Positions 11,290-23,562 are shown, counted from the first letter of the stretch. The stretch: 64,000 bases of DNA from Allium sativum (GCA_030737875.1 CM060910.1:635053303-635117302), one strand, 5' to 3'. The notes: generated from the sequence alone by a model not told the origin. Translations and numbers: made by a program.

Positions 11290-11794
11290 TCTAAGTTGAG
11301 AAGAATGCATATCCTACCATCCATCATCCATGTACTCATCCATCAATCATTGGCATTCATTGTCCTTAAATATTTCTAATGCTTATGTGAATATATGCAA
11401 AGGTGTGTGTATATGTCCCAATACTAATGCGAAGATCAGGCGGTATACTGATTCAGTTGACCTCCTTAATGCAATGTATGTTAGTGCCATGTATCCAATA
11501 TGTATGCAAATAATCCTATTATAACATGTGAGTTCTATATGTGTGCACATTCGTTCGTACAAATGCAACATCCATATGCTAATACATCCATTTCCATCAA
11601 TTGGATAAAAGAAAATGCACACACATCCATATGCAGTATGAGAGTGATTGATTCGATTTAGTGCTTAATGTGTGTGTATATGCATCCACAGGCAGCCACT
11701 AGCAAACACTTTCATCCGCTTACATCCATCAAACATAACATGTCTCAAACACATGTTTACATCCATAGGATTCCTATTTAAAGGTCAAAAATAC
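11290..11794 (-). other. Element B 3' UTR with conserved hairpin
   Basis: About 500 bases between the integrase stop and the polypurine tract, rich in CATCCA/CATATG words. It contains a hairpin at 11438-11466 whose arms (minus strand) are AGGAGGT..ACTG and CAGTATACCGCCT. The same hairpin is in the 3' UTRs of E and D. Confidence 0.6.
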
Positions 11795-12418
11795 TTAGGA
11801 TAGGATATACTCAGATGATAGAAACAAGCACAAATAAAATTTTGGAAAAGAAGTTAAGAACATACCCTCGAAAAGAAAAGGGTACGAATCCTGAATCTTG
11901 CCTTCGGTCTCCGAAGTCGCATCCTCTGGGTTATCTCCCAATTGAACCTTTATCAGCTTGATCTCTTTATTGCGTAGCTTCTTAACTTCTGATCCAAGAA
12001 TACGGGTAGGAACTCGTCTAGCTGTTGCCTCCCGTTCCACTTCTATTTCCTCTAATATACTTGGCTCAACAACTTCCGCGGTGTCATGTAAACACTTCCG
12101 CAGATGAGAAATGTGGATAACATCATGAACACCAAATAAATTTTCTGGAAGTTTTACTCTATAGGCCATTTGGCCAATCCTCTTGGTTATGGTAAATAGT
12201 CCCAAAAACCTAGGTGCCAACTTTCCTACCAATCCGAAGCGAACCACATTCCTCAGGGGTGACACTTTGATAAAATCTAAGTCTCCCACTTCGAATTTGA
12301 TGTCAGTCCTTCTCTTGTCTGCATAGGATTTCTGCCTATCTTGAGCCTTCTTCATCCGTCGTCGAATAAGATCAATCCTTTCAGATGTTTCTCTAACCAT
12401 ATTAGGTCCAAGTAACAA
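11795..12418 (-). pseudogene. Element B integrase C-terminal region and chromodomain
   Basis: A 207-residue open frame. The first part is the post-core domain with FEVGDLDFIKVSPL, VRFGLVGKLAPRFLG, MAYRVKLPENL and DVIHISHLRKC. It is followed by a chromodomain-type tail (EREATARRVPTRIL, KKLRNKEIKLIKVQ, EDATSETEGKIQDSYPFLF). In chromoviruses this tail steers integration to heterochromatin by reading histone marks. The frame is uninterrupted here but disconnected from the catalytic core by shifts. In E the homologous tail has stops. Confidence 0.8.
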
Positions 12419-12960
12419 TCTTTCTGTAGATTCTCACCAGCAAGTTGGTGATCTATAGGGTCGTCCGCACAATGCTTTGAAGGGTGCCATGCCGATGTTA
12501 GCTTGATAACTGTTGTTATAGGAAAACTCTACTAAAGGAAGATGCTCTTCCTAAGTCCCTCCGAAGTCCAGGATACACAGCCTTAAAATATTCAAGAATT
12601 CTGTTCACCCTCTCCGTCTGCCCATCGGTCTGAGGATGATAAGAAGTGCTCAAACACAACTGTGTTCCTAATGCCTCTTGCAAACTCATCTAAAATTTGC
12701 TAGTGAAGATGGGGTCACGATCGCTCACGATGCTGGAAGGTGCTCCATGAAGACGAACTAGCTCTCGGACATAAATTGCTGCCAACCATGATGTCGTCCT
12801 CTTACTCTTAACTGTAATAAAGTGAGCGCTCTTCGTGAGTCTATCTACCACTACCCAAATACTCGTATTGCCTTTCTTTGACCTAGTCAAACCATTTATG
12901 AAATCCATAGAGATGCTCTCACATTTCCACTGCGGAACCTCCAACAGATGAAGTAATCTT
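12419..12960 (-). pseudogene. Element B integrase catalytic core, broken
   Basis: The frame at 12944-12690 has SMDFINGL (first catalytic Asp kept), LTKSAHFITVKSKR and SSIVSDRDPIFTSKF (second Asp kept). A stop follows. The third part ([15 protein letters not shown], with the catalytic Glu) is readable at about 12660-12590 in the same neighbourhood. All three catalytic residues are thus present in separate pieces, unlike A and E. Inactivated by stops and frameshifts. Confidence 0.8.
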
Positions 12961-13190
12961 CCGGGCTTCTTTTGCTAAGCCTTGACTTGTTGGCAAACTA
13001 AATATTGAAAACAAATTCAGCCACATCCTTCTTCATGCCAGCCCAAAGGAAAACCCTCTTCATGTCTCTGTACATCTTATCACCGCCTGGATGAATAGTC
13101 ATCTTAGAATGGTGGGCTTCTTCTACGACTGCCTTTATCAAGCTTCCAGTTTGAGGGACACAAATCCTTCCATCTCATCGCAACCACCCC
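12961..13190 (-). pseudogene. Element B integrase zinc-binding domain, broken
   Basis: Minus-strand remnants of the HxxxH..CxxC region with the usual DGRICVP start (about 13175), a DKMYRDMKR-like segment and QQVK-like end, spread over frames with stops. Confidence 0.6.
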
Positions 13191-13740
13191 TTTTCATCTA
13201 TGGTATATAGACTGAGGTGACTAGAAGTCTCCCCTTTTCTGATCTTATCCATGATGTCTAAAATCTGTAGGTCACCTTGCTGTGAAGCTCCTACCTGATC
13301 CATAAGAGTTGGTTGTATTTCTAGTAATGCAAACAAACCAGGTAAAATCTTGATGTAGTCTCTAAAGTCAAAGGTTGATATGAACTCCAAGCTCTTCCTC
13401 TCCACAAATAGAGGACTTAAGGCCATCCCCTGCCTACTTAGTACGTCAACCACCACATTACCCTTGCCAGGGGTATAAGCGATTTCAAAATCATAAGAAG
13501 CTAAGAACTCCATCCACCTTTTTTGCCTTAAATTAAGATCCTTTTGTGAGAACAGATACTTGAGAGATTTATGATCGGTGTATAACTCGAACTTCTCTCC
13601 AAGTAAATAATATTGCCACGTATTAAGCGCGAATACTATGGCAGCTAGCTCTAGATCATGCAAGGGGTAGTTCTTCTCACGAACTCTCAACTGTCTACCC
13701 CCATAACACACTACTTTCCCTTCTTGCATCATAACCGCAC
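13175..13740 (-). pseudogene. Element B RNase H domain
   Basis: A 185-residue frame starting inside RNase [59 protein letters not shown] and [21 protein letters not shown] then VVDVLSR, where VAD is usual. It runs on through the tether to integrase and ends at KGWLR. This domain removes RNA from the RNA/DNA hybrid during reverse transcription. The N-terminal part (13740-13830) is in another frame. Confidence 0.8.
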
Positions 13741-13833
13741 CAAGTCTTGTACCACATGCATCAGTGTAAATGTAAACACTTTACTTCCATCAGGCAAGGT
13801 CAAGACTGGGGCTATTGTCAGAGCCCTCTTCAG

Positions 13834-14149
13834 TCATTTGAAAGCAACATCACAATCTACATCCCATAAAAACGCCAAATTCTTCTTTGTTACCCTGGTG
13901 AGTGGTGCTGATATCTTTGCGAAGTCCTTAATGAACTTCCTATAATAACCTGCCAACCCAAGAAAGCTTCTCACCTCTGTTGCATTTTTTGGAATTTGCC
14001 AATCTTGCACTGCAATTACCTTTGCGGGATCTACAGCTATCCCTTCTTTGGAGACCACATGCCCTAAGAATCTCACCTCTTTTGACCAAAAATGGCATTT
14101 GGAGAACTCCACCTTGCTCATGGAGAGTTTTCAAAACTTCTCTCAAATG
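13834..14149 (-). pseudogene. Element B reverse transcriptase thumb/connection
   Basis: A frame with [60 protein letters not shown] and PLTRVTKKN. It follows the palm after a frameshift near 14130-14150. Confidence 0.85.
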
Positions 14150-14650
14150 TTAGGCATGCTCTTCTCCACTTTTGGAGAAGATCAAGATATCATCAACAAA
14201 GACCATGACAAATTTATTTAGAAACTGCCGAAACACCCTACTCGTCAGATCAACAAAATAGGCGGGTGCGTTCGTCAACCCAAAAGGCATAACTACCCAT
14301 TCAAAGAAACCATTTGGAGTTCTAAAACCGGTCTTATCTATGTTGTCCTCGGCCACCCTCAACTGATGAAACCACGTGGCCAAGTCTAACTGAGAGAATA
14401 CCAAGGCACCAACAAGCTGATCAAATAAATCATCAATCCTCAGGAGCGGGTGCCTATGCTTCTTAGTGAGTTTATTCAACTCTCTATAGCTGACACACAA
14501 ACAAAGCGAACCATCCGCCTTAGTTGCAAATACAACTGGAGCACCCCATTCAGATATGCTTTGTCTGATAAATCGTTTCTCAAGTAGCTCCCATACTTGC
14601 TTACTCAGCTCCCTCCTTTCCCTTGGAGCCATATGGCGCACTGGCAATGC
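14150..14650 (-). pseudogene. Element B reverse transcriptase fingers/palm
   Basis: Contains [70 protein letters not shown] (catalytic Asp present), [29 protein letters not shown] and [11 protein letters not shown] (the FVDD catalytic pair). The motifs are in the Ty3/Gypsy order. The stop after EEHA and the frameshift to the thumb inactivate it. Confidence 0.9.
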
Positions 14651-14929
14651 AACTCACTTCGCATTGTCCACCAGATACATACGAAAATCGATCTCGCGCC
14701 TCGGAGGTAAGCCCTAGACCTCATCAAAGACATCATAATAATCTCGGACTACTAGAATAGATTGTAGATCATTGATAGATGCATCAAGAGACTCTAGGAA
14801 ACTAAGCATAACTGATCCTTGTGTCACAAGAAATCTCGAGGGTTCTTCCATGACAAGTCAGGAGCCTAACGACCCTCTTCTCACAATCCAGAATCGCACC
14901 ATATGTGGTAGTCCAATCCACTCCTAGAA

Positions 14930-15239
14930 TCAACCCATAACCCATAAACCGAGCACATATGTGTCGCATTCAAACTCGACGCCTAACAAAGATATCCTCA
15001 AGCCCCGACGAATCATAGATAAATGAGCCGAACGACCAATGGGGTTTGAGACAATTATGGGATCCACTACCATACCTGTAATTAAGTGTAGAGATTGAAT
15101 CACAGAACTAGATATAAATGAATGTGAAGCGCCAGAATCAAAAAGTGTTCTAATAGGATGGTTTGAAAGAGAAATTAAACCTTCCACAGAAATTTTTCTA
15201 CCTCTATCTGGAGCACTGGTCGCGAGAGCATGCACCTGC
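14930..15239 (-). pseudogene. Element B aspartic protease
   Basis: ISVEGLISLSNHPIRTLFDS with the DSGASHSFI active-site motif intact, then VIQSLHL, VSNPIGRSAHL and LLGVEFECDTYVLG. Retropepsin that cleaves the Gag-Pol polyprotein. The stop after WVMG separates it from the RT, and the linker at 14650-14930 is degenerate. Confidence 0.85.
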
Positions 15240-15451
15240 CCTCCAAAAGTTCCTGCCCTTTGACCTTGTCCCTGTGATCCTTGTTTCTTCGGGCACTCCC
15301 TAGCAAAGTGTCCGACTTCTCCACAATTGAAAAGGTGCTTTTCCTTCTTTTGCAGTCTTTGATCAAAGTGACCCTCTTTCCCACAACTATGACATTTCCA
15401 CTTATTCCTGGCCTTGTCATTCTTCCCACCTTTCTTTTGTTGTTGTTGTTG
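15240..15451 (-). pseudogene. Element B gag zinc knuckles, degenerate
   Basis: Two CCHC boxes are recognisable across frames (CHSCGKEGHF.. and FNCGEVGHFAREC), but the first lacks its last Cys and the second its first Cys. They normally bind genomic RNA for packaging. Confidence 0.65.
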
Positions 15452-16182
15452 TCATTGCCCCTTCTTGGGCCGCACCTTCTTATTTTTCGTTGTTTCCTCA
15501 GCCTTTACTTCCTTCTTTTCTCCCTTGTCTTCCTCGTACATTACGGCCATATCGACAATCTTTTCAGAAGTGGCTCCCGCTGGAATATGGAACATGGCTA
15601 ACCCATGAAGGGGTTCATTTAGCCCTTTAACAAACTGCAAAGCCTTCTCATGCGGTGTGTCTACTAGTTCCAATCCAAATCTTGCCAGCTGGTTAAATTT
15701 TTTCACATACTCTTTAACCGTCAAGTTCCCTTGTTTAAGTGTTAAGAACCTCTCCATCTGCATGCTCTTCTTAGCTTAGGAAAGGATTTTCATCTCAAAC
15801 CTCTATCTAAAGTCATCCCAAGTTTCCACCGGACGGCATGCTTGGGTTACCTCCCACCAAAATGAAGCTTCATTCTTTAATAGCCAAGCGGCTAACTGAA
15901 TCATTTTTCGATCCTCTACTTCAAAGATTACCGACAAGTCCTCGGTCTCCTTGAGCCAGTTCCTTGCCTCCACAAACGTCTCAGTTCCATGGAATGGATT
16001 CCCTTCCATAGCACGGAAATCTTTGTAGATCTTTGAGAAGTTTCTGCACGCGGAGGAGGAGCAACGGGTATAGCCGGGGGAGGAACATTTCCTTAGCCTT
16101 CGGCAGGCGCTGTGGCCTCTAGATACCTACGAAACCATCCTGGTATCGTAACGCCCTCTGAAACGTTAGGTTCCCCAGACAT
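15452..16182 (-). pseudogene. Element B gag, broken
   Basis: Start ATG at 16182 (MSGEPNVSEGVTIPGWFRRY), which matches the gag starts of D and E. A stop and a frameshift follow. The capsid-like region is then readable at 16009-15803 (GTETFVEARNWLKETEDL, FWWEVTQACRPVETWDDFR) and 15763-15452 (MERFLTLKQGNLTVKEYVKK, FVKGLNEPLHGLAMFHIP). Gag forms the virus-like particle. Confidence 0.85.
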
Positions 16183-16349
16183 GCTGAAAAAGAAAACGAA
16201 AGAGATTCAGACAAGGGATCGAAAGATATTACTTATGGCTTTTGGGGGAATGTTTTTCAAAACAGACGTTTGATTTTTGAAAATACTTTCATTTAAAACA
16301 TTTTTTGAAAATAGCTTTCAAAAACTTTTATCTAATCTGGTAACCTTCA

Positions 16350-16363
16350 GCTTTGATATCAAA
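16350..16363 (-). other. Element B primer-binding site
   Basis: Minus strand TTTGATATCAAAGC next to the 5' LTR; it differs at two bases from the initiator-Met tRNA complement TGGTATCAGAGC that is intact in element D. Confidence 0.65.
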
Positions 16364-18779
16364 TGTGACATCCCACATCCGTTAATGTCACTTACAAAGG
16401 GAATGCATTAATCTTCGTGAAGCTTATAGTAAACAGAATGGAAATATTACAAGACAGACATATAAAATAACAGCGGAATAAAAAATTTATTTATCATAAG
16501 ATACCGTGGTCCAAAACATCACATGTCTGAAATACAAAAGCCCATTACACATAAAAGCTACTGTCTTGTACTTCAAAAATATCAGAGTACATAAAAGAAA
16601 TAAAATTCCCCCAAAACAAAATATAGCCATAGCAACAAGTATAGGAGCTTGAGCCATACATCTCAGTAGCTCCAGCAAAAGCAAGCAGAATCACGGTCAA
16701 GCTTGAGTGTTCCCGCCCTGAGAACCTGGGGGGCAAAACGGAATAAAGAAGAGGAAACATAAAGAGTCAGACATAAAGTCTAGTGAGTCCAGTTACTTTT
16801 AGCAAGTAAATAAATAAAAGTAGTATGACATGCATATAAAGTGGATAAGAGAGAGATAACTACATAAAAGGCAAGTATGACAAGGAGAACAGGATAGGGT
16901 GTATATGCTTCTAATGATTACTCTGCACTATTACTAGTATATCCAGAATGAGATGATCCCTTCCATTATAAGGTGGTAGACTTAGGCATACGTTCAAGTG
17001 TACCCTAACTACTACCCCAATCAATTGGCTCCCTAATCCGCGTAGACACTCTGTGTCAGCCCCACCGTAGGATATATCACGTCCTAAAGTGGCAACCCCT
17101 CGCTGATATGCACAGCCTCATTTCTACAGGTGTCACGGGTGTCTTATCCCTCTCTGCCCAGCGCATGCACGCACATGGCCCAGTCAGTTTGCGCCGCCCA
17201 CACTGTCCTCCATGTTTGGATCTATTACGACCAGTCCAGTAAGCATACCCCTTCTTCGACCTAGTTCTGAGTACATGTTTGATACCTACTCCGGGTTACT
17301 AGATGAAACGGGTCCAACACAATATGATACAAGCTTCCCCTTTGTCTTGTATCCCCCACTAGGTTTTCCATTTGATCATGTATACCACTAATTGTCTTTA
17401 ATTATATATCTTTATTATTTTCATTGGTTATGTATACTGCTAGGTGTCTTTAATTACACAACCTTATCAGGTTAAGTTTGTAGGCCTATATGTAAACATT
17501 ACCCACCCCCTCAGATTTACTTAACTACCCACTGTTCAACCAAATCTACTTAACCCCTATTCATGTTTATGTTTCACACAATCCCTATGGATTCCACTAG
17601 GTTAAGTATTTCAATTATTACCATATTTTCATTTATGGTTATAATGGACCAGACCTCCCACATTAGGCCTACAGCTTGTGGATGTCGGATATGTCGATTG
17701 GGTCTGGGCAAACTTCTTCCACAAGATGGGTCTAACCTCGTGTCTTAGCCCTATTCGTATTTGTGCACTTATGCCTCTCACATTAGGTTAAACATTAGTG
17801 GTTGCTGGATATGCCGCTCGGGTCCGGGCAGACTTCCACCACTAATGCAACCTAACCTAATGCCATAAGTGTAGTTACAATTTCTAATTGTAGTCCTAGG
17901 CATTCATTATTATCCAATTAATAGAGCCTATGCCATTATAGGTGTTCATACCCATTTACCCAATTATTCAATTATATATCCAATTCATGTTTGTGAGCAT
18001 TATTCAAATTATGCCAATACTAATCTCTTTCCCCGTTCCCTAACTAGCGTATTCACATAATTTGTGACATGCCTAGGCTAGATAATAGCCTAGTCTTAAA
18101 CGATAAAATGGAAAGTTGATGAGAATATAACAAGAGTGAATGTTCTAACATAACTAGCATAAATATATACTAACATGGTGATAAGGTGAACATATAACCA
18201 TAGATCGGATGAACTTGTGGCAGTTGACTAGTTGTAACATAGCAAAGGTGATAAGATAAACATGACAAGATCTAAATATTAATTTAGATGTCCAATAGGT
18301 TCAGATCAAATATGATAAACACAAGGGAATCTAAGTAATAAGCTAGATCTGATTAATAATTTAAATGTTCACATTATTTAGAATAGTTAAAAGTAGATCT
18401 GGCACATATAAGGTTTAAGATCCACATCATAAAATGCCATAGAAGTTACAATAGATCCGACAAGATAGAGATTTAGATCCAAGTTATAACCAATTTAGAA
18501 TGTCATATGTTCACAATTAACAATGAATCCAGTATAATATAGGCACATGAACAAATCAAAACTATAGTCATATCAAGTTTACTTTTAAATATTTAAATCT
18601 AAAAGTAAATAAGAACTCACAGAGTCTGGATTAGAAAATAGAAAAAGAATGGATCTTGAATCTCTAATGATTTGCTTAAGTTGATAGTTGCAGAAGATAA
18701 TGGATCCAGTTCAGTTCAGACACCGACAGCGTTTGGCCTACATTGAATTCCAGTTAAGAAAACAAGAGAAATGGACCCG

Positions 18780-18787
18780 TATATATA
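18780..18787 (-). promoter_or_regulatory. TATA box, element B 5' LTR
   Basis: TATATATA on the minus strand, 40-130 bases after the GTCGAC cluster in transcription order. Confidence 0.55.
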
Positions 18788-18829
18788 GCTGCCAGTCTCC
18801 AGAAACTGACTGCCACGTCATCTCTAGAG

Positions 18830-18914
18830 GTGTCAACACCCCTGTAGGGGGTCGACCCGGTGTCGACCCTGGTATCGACACCCCCCTAGGGGGTCGACTG
18901 CTTAGAGCGGGAAA
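18830..18914 (-). promoter_or_regulatory. GTCGAC cluster and E2F-like site, element B
   Basis: Several GTCGAC or one-base variants (GTCGACCC, GTCGACAC) with TTTCCCGC (minus strand, 18907-18914), a perfect match to the plant E2F consensus. Confidence 0.5.
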
Positions 18915-19195
18915 TTTGCTACCTGACGAAATTTTGATTTTTGAATCCTCATCTGCATTAGTTCTAACTCATATCTGACTCATATGTATATATATAATTG
19001 CTCTAGGCATATACAAACTTAAAACCCTCATAACTTCTTCATACAATGTCTGTTTTATGCAAACCAAATGTCTGTCTTGACCAGAATTTCGAGATGGATG
19101 CAATGGCACAGTCTGTTTCCCTTAATTTCAAATATTAAATTAATTATTATTTAATTTATTCTCTTTTGGTGTTGTTAAAAATGTAGGGTTTTACA

Positions 19196-19506
19196 CCCCT
19201 CCTTATTAAAACCTCCCAGGTTTCCTAGAGAAGTTCGGGTTCTCGCAGATGTTTATGTTTGGCTGTTAATTCTCGTTCTCTCTCATGCTCGGTATTGGTA
19301 AAGTGAATACTTTGAAAAGGTACTTACTTGAGTTAATACTAGTTTATCCTATTTTTTTTCCGCTGCGAGTTATTTTATCGTACTTTGATTTCGGTTATGC
19401 TCATTTATTGCAGGTGCCAGATTTAAACTCTCCATACTTGGATGTGTTTGAGTTTCGATTTTTTTTTTTTTGAAATTTAGGCACATAAAAGTATGGGGGT
19501 GTTACA
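19196..19506 (+). repeat. LTR 3'-end fragment (plus orientation)
   Basis: Ends GGGGGTGTTACA at 19506 and contains CCCAGGTTTCC and TTCCGCTGCGAG, words that mark the last third of the Gypsy LTRs here. Its left part is missing because element B begins at 19195, so B probably inserted into this LTR. No primer site follows it. Confidence 0.5.
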
Positions 19507-19849
19507 ATCATCATACTCAAATAACTTAGAATACATTAGTCACACAAGAATTTTGCATAACCATTTAGTTAATAATTATCTGACAAAATCAGCAAATTCG
19601 CATACCACGAGCATCCAAAACAAGTTTACACAATAAGTACTAACAAAAATCATAGTACATATAACAATTAAAGTCATGTCCATTTTTGTTGATTGTCTTC
19701 ACTCCAGAAAAGCTGATTACCTGTAGATAAGATTGATAATTAACAACAAGAATTTGCCACGATTTCAATAATAGATGGCATGTTGTTTCTTAAACTTAGT
19801 TACGTTCAATTATTATTATTATTATTATTACTATTATTATAGATTTAGT

Positions 19850-19943
19850 TGATTTTATCAAGATTAGCTAATTATTATCATTTTATTATAATAAACTTAT
19901 TAATTTAAAAAAATGAACTTAGCTAATCCTCATAAAATTAGTT
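19850..19943. repeat. Imperfect inverted repeat
   Basis: Arms GATTTTATCAAGATTAGCTAA and the reverse complement of TTAGCTAATCCTCATAAAAT with a loop of about 50 bases; possibly the core of an old MITE. Confidence 0.35.
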
Positions 19944-20732
19944 AAATCATCGTTATTATCAGCAAATTCATAATCATTATTAATTTATTTCATGTTTATC
20001 AAACTTTATTTATTGTTGTTCTTATTACTATAAACTTGTTAACTTTTAAAAACATAGTTAATTTAGTCTAAGAATAAGAATGGTGATTTAACAATATATC
20101 ACTATAAGTCAACATCACATATATGAACATGCAAAGTAATTCTGTATACGTTGAGTTTATGTGCAAAATAACCATCCAAATTGAATTTATCATGATTTGG
20201 AATAAACTCTAATTTTGACTGATGCATGCATAATCTATCATAATTTTGATTAAAGGATCCAATCAAAACTAAATTAATCATTGATCTTCTTTAGTTATGT
20301 TTTATTTTTCATTTCCCCCAATGTGTACCTATTGTAATGCAATTTCTCTTCTTAGATTGCATAAGATCTCCAACTGCAAGGAAAACATATTACAACACAC
20401 CCTTAAAAGTATAACTTAAATTTGAATCAATGTTTATTGCTACTATCGTATATGAAAAAGTTCCATATACATTGAAAATGCTCTCCCTTAAAGGTTAGTT
20501 ATTCTTTTTTATTATAAGTCCCTTTTTTAATTCAAGTCCAAACTATTTCTTTATCCTAAATTTAGGATTTAAGATCATTAACTCGAACATTTTGTTTTAA
20601 TTTTTGTTTATCTCTTATTCTTTTTTTCGAATTGTATAGTTATGAATTTATTTTTTTCTTCATTTATTTTGAAGAATTTAACATTCTAAAATCATCATTA
20701 TATATTTGTACTGTCACATTACATGATAGTAA

Positions 20733-20774
20733 ACATACATACATACATACATACGTATATATATATATATATAT
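20733..20774. repeat. (ACAT)n(AT)n microsatellite
   Basis: Five ACAT units running into an AT run of about 9 units. Confidence 0.9.
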
Positions 20775-22479
20775 TGTGTTTTCTACATGTCAATCTGGCA
20801 ACTTCCAAACATGTTACTGGGCAATATGATTGTGAGTTATCAATAAACAAATAAAACAATATGCATGAAATAGTTTCGTACTTTATCCATTCTTTTGTAC
20901 TGTTATGCAATATAATTACATGTTTCTAATAAACGAATAAAAGAGTACATGCGTAATCAGCTGGTACTTCATTGTACGCTTCATTAGTGACAACGAGAAA
21001 ATAATGATTAAAAGGTTTTATGTATAAATTTTGATTTCAATGCTATATGGGCTTTCAATTGTTAGCTGCGTGTGGTTTTCTACTAATCTCAATATTTGTT
21101 ACATTCCTATATCTATTTGGGACACACTGCACTGTGGTATCATCATACATTGATACGTAAGAAACTTAAGAAAACTGAAACTCATTATCAAAAATATCTC
21201 AAACCTAACCTCAAACATACTTCTTCTCGTAATTCCATTTCAATGTCACTTCAATTTTTAAGTGAAATTATTGGGATCCAACATAATTGTAAATAACCAT
21301 GTACTAAGGAATAAGTCATACCTACGCAAATCATTTCTCTGGTGTTTTAAAAAATCATATAGTTATTTACTCACAGGTGAATCATAAAAGCCGAAATACC
21401 TTTGTAAGCATATGATCATTCTCCCAACATCCGACAGACTTGGGTTCAATCAATAATGTTTGCAATTATAAGTCGACTTGATCAATAATTCCAGAATATT
21501 CAAGCAAGCTCGACACAACCTAGTTATATTTTAGAAACATAATGTAAGTAATACCTATTCTTACTAAAAGCAAAAAGGTAGCCAACTAGATAGCGCAAAA
21601 GAGATAGGTTAATCTTACCATAATAACCAGAGTGTATCAAATCCCCCACTTTCTTCTCTTGCTTCCTACTCCATCTGTTTAATTTGGACATCTGACATTT
21701 TCCATACGTTGACACCAATTTTAAAGTTAGAAATCTGGTAGTGGGAATAAATCCAAAGTAACATAAATAAATATGTAATGTTTAGTCAAAAGCATCAACA
21801 ATTACTTTTGCTGTGATAGTTTTTAGACTGAGTAAGCGTTCTATGAATATGAACAATGGGGAAACTTATAGGTAGAGTGTAAAAAGAGAGATCTAAAAAA
21901 TAAAAATGAGATGTCGTCATCAAGGTATATATTAATCAAGTTATTGCCAATATAGTAATGAATGTGTATACTCGTGCATGTTTGGAAACTTATCATGCAG
22001 ACTTTTGGAGATAAAATTGACATAATGCTTATGTTTCAATGCTTATGTTATAAACTCCATTTTTCCTTTATATTAGTAGTTTAGTCATATCACGACATCT
22101 ATATCTACATTTGTGTTATCTAAGAAGGAAATTTAAGCAAATCAAACATTTCGCGAACCTCTAAAACCCCTTTTTTATTGATAAAATTCAAATGAGCTAC
22201 AAATCAAAAATTATTCCTGAATGATTCATGTAATAGAGTATGGGATTGATAACCATTCAAAAATTGTTGAAATTATCTTGAAAAAAGAAGTTAAAGTACG
22301 TGTTACTTAGTATGTTACCGCTTTGATATGGATATGCCTTTAGGTACAACGATGTGGCTTACTCGGGGTGGCTAGTAAGACTAACATGGTTGTGGCTATG
22401 GCTACAGAAGGCCAGCGAGGCGAAGGCTATGGCAGATTGCTGCGATGTTATAGAGGAAGACGACTATGGCGACGGTGGC

Positions 22480-22627
22480 TACAGGATTGGATTCCTTCGA
22501 CAAAATTCACTTGCAAGAGTTAAAGGAGTTACTCATAGTGGTTGCGGGGAATGAAGGTGAATACATCACACCTAGTGATGCAGATGGATATTTTGGCTTT
22601 GAAGAGCGGACAAAGCTGAGATGACTT
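22480..22627 (+). pseudogene. Possible coding remnant, unassigned
   Basis: A plus-strand frame ending at a TGA near 22624 reads LDSFDKIHLQELKELLIVVA and then EGEYITPSDADGYFGF. This has a protein-like composition that the surrounding AT-rich DNA lacks. No start, intron or family recognised. Confidence 0.2.
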
Positions 22628-23399
22628 GTGATGAACACCAAAAAACTTGCATAATTTTTATAAATTTAGTTAATACAAATGATAGGATGATGATTCCTTT
22701 TACTTGGATTTTTAACAAGAAGGTTATTATCTAGTTTTCATGTGCAAGTGTATGCCATTGCCTACTTTTATGTATTTAATGTGCTAGTGCAAGTGCGTTT
22801 GTGGCATGGGCACAATGAATGTATAAGTTTTCACTTTTTCAGAATTACATAATGTACAATTTGTATGTCTTTGTGGGATCACATGATATATGACACAGGA
22901 AAGGAATCAAAAAATGATGAGACAAATTCAGCACACTTACACAACATAGCTAAATAAAGAAAACTAATGGAGCAATTGAAGTACAAAATGAAGATTAATA
23001 CCATGGTTCAAGTAAGAATATGAGGCAAACTAATAGCTTAATGTCATTTTCGATCTTTTGATTCTGTCTACTGTTTGACCTTATATCAATCTAATTGGCA
23101 TTGCTGAACAAAACAATAACAAAAAATTATAAAGCAACTTGAAAGCGTTTAGCATGGAGTTCACATTATCATATCACTGGTAAATTTCTGAAGATGAGGA
23201 TTCAACTATTAGTGTTTTTTTTGGGTCTTATGCCCATAAGTACACATACTATAATAAAAAGGCAATAACAAGTTTGCATATGTCATGATAACAAGGGTTG
23301 TTGTAAATATATGTATTATATAAGCACATTTAATTTTAAAAGAAAATGAAAAGCTAATCTTTACTGAGATTCGTATTATTGAAAAACAACAGTGATAAA

Positions 23400-23562
23400 C
23401 ATACTACCTGATTCACACCATCCAGCTAAAAAATCCTTATTTCCGCCACACTTGTTAAACCCAAGCCAGTTGGAATCTCCTCGAAACAAGAAGGTTTTTT
23501 TTTTTTATTTTCCTTCCATTTCCCAAAGAAGACCTCATCATCAACACCTTGAGCATTCATGT
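23400..23562 (-). pseudogene. Continuation of the WD40-like gene fragment
   Basis: The minus-strand frame reads DQNYMNAQGVDDEVFFGKWK and then KKKPSCFEEIPTGLGLTSV before a stop. The DQN at its start repeats the DQN at the end of the WD40 frame across the MITE-like insertion, which suggests one former exon split by that insertion. Function unknown. Confidence 0.35.

Larger units (their letters stand above)
7075..19195 (-). mobile_element. Element B: Ty3/Gypsy chromovirus, nearly complete but decayed
   Basis: Minus-strand element: 5' LTR 16364-19195, primer site 16350-16363, gag, protease, RT, RNase H, integrase and chromodomain from 16182 down to 11795, long 3' UTR, polypurine tract 11255-11263 and 3' LTR (11254 to 10152, continuing at 7270-7075). 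The 3' LTR is split by a solo LTR (7271-10151) and its last 1.5 kb are missing at the junction with element A. Gene order and chromodomain place it in the Del/Tekay-like chromoviruses. Coding frames contain many stops and shifts. Confidence 0.85.
16364..19195 (-). repeat. Element B 5' LTR
   Basis: 2832 bases, TGTGACATCCC to GGGTTTTACA on the plus strand. From its start (right): GTCGAC cluster and GCGGGAAA (18830-18914), TATA box (18780-18787), a region with many TAGATCTA/TTAGATC words (18260-18480), the paired cruciform module (17645-17885), a conserved CAGAC/GTCTG-type hairpin (16767-16782), and the acceptor-like CCCAGGTTCTCAGGG (minus, near 16725). It holds the undisturbed GATAA site (about 18083) used by the solo LTR in the sister LTR. 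Confidence 0.9.
19507..22350. other. Non-coding AT-rich island
   Basis: No gene, RNA or recognisable element. Contains an (ATT)n run (19811-19832), an imperfect inverted repeat (19850-19943) and a compound microsatellite (20733-20774). All open frames are short and compositionally random. Confidence 0.6.

Noticed and set aside
11795..16182. Endogenous pararetrovirus as an alternative for the gag/RT-bearing elements
   Set aside because: The order protease-RT-RNase H-integrase with chromodomain, plus LTRs, primer site and polypurine tract, fits Ty3/Gypsy retrotransposons. Pararetroviruses lack integrase and LTRs.
20632..20910. Frames running through AT/ACAT microsatellites (also near 900 and 4100)
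   Set aside because: Low-complexity translation of simple repeats.
22354..22554. A 66-codon frame with Trp/Ala-rich start
   Set aside because: No family resemblance. A different frame (22480-22624) looks somewhat more protein-like and is listed at low confidence.
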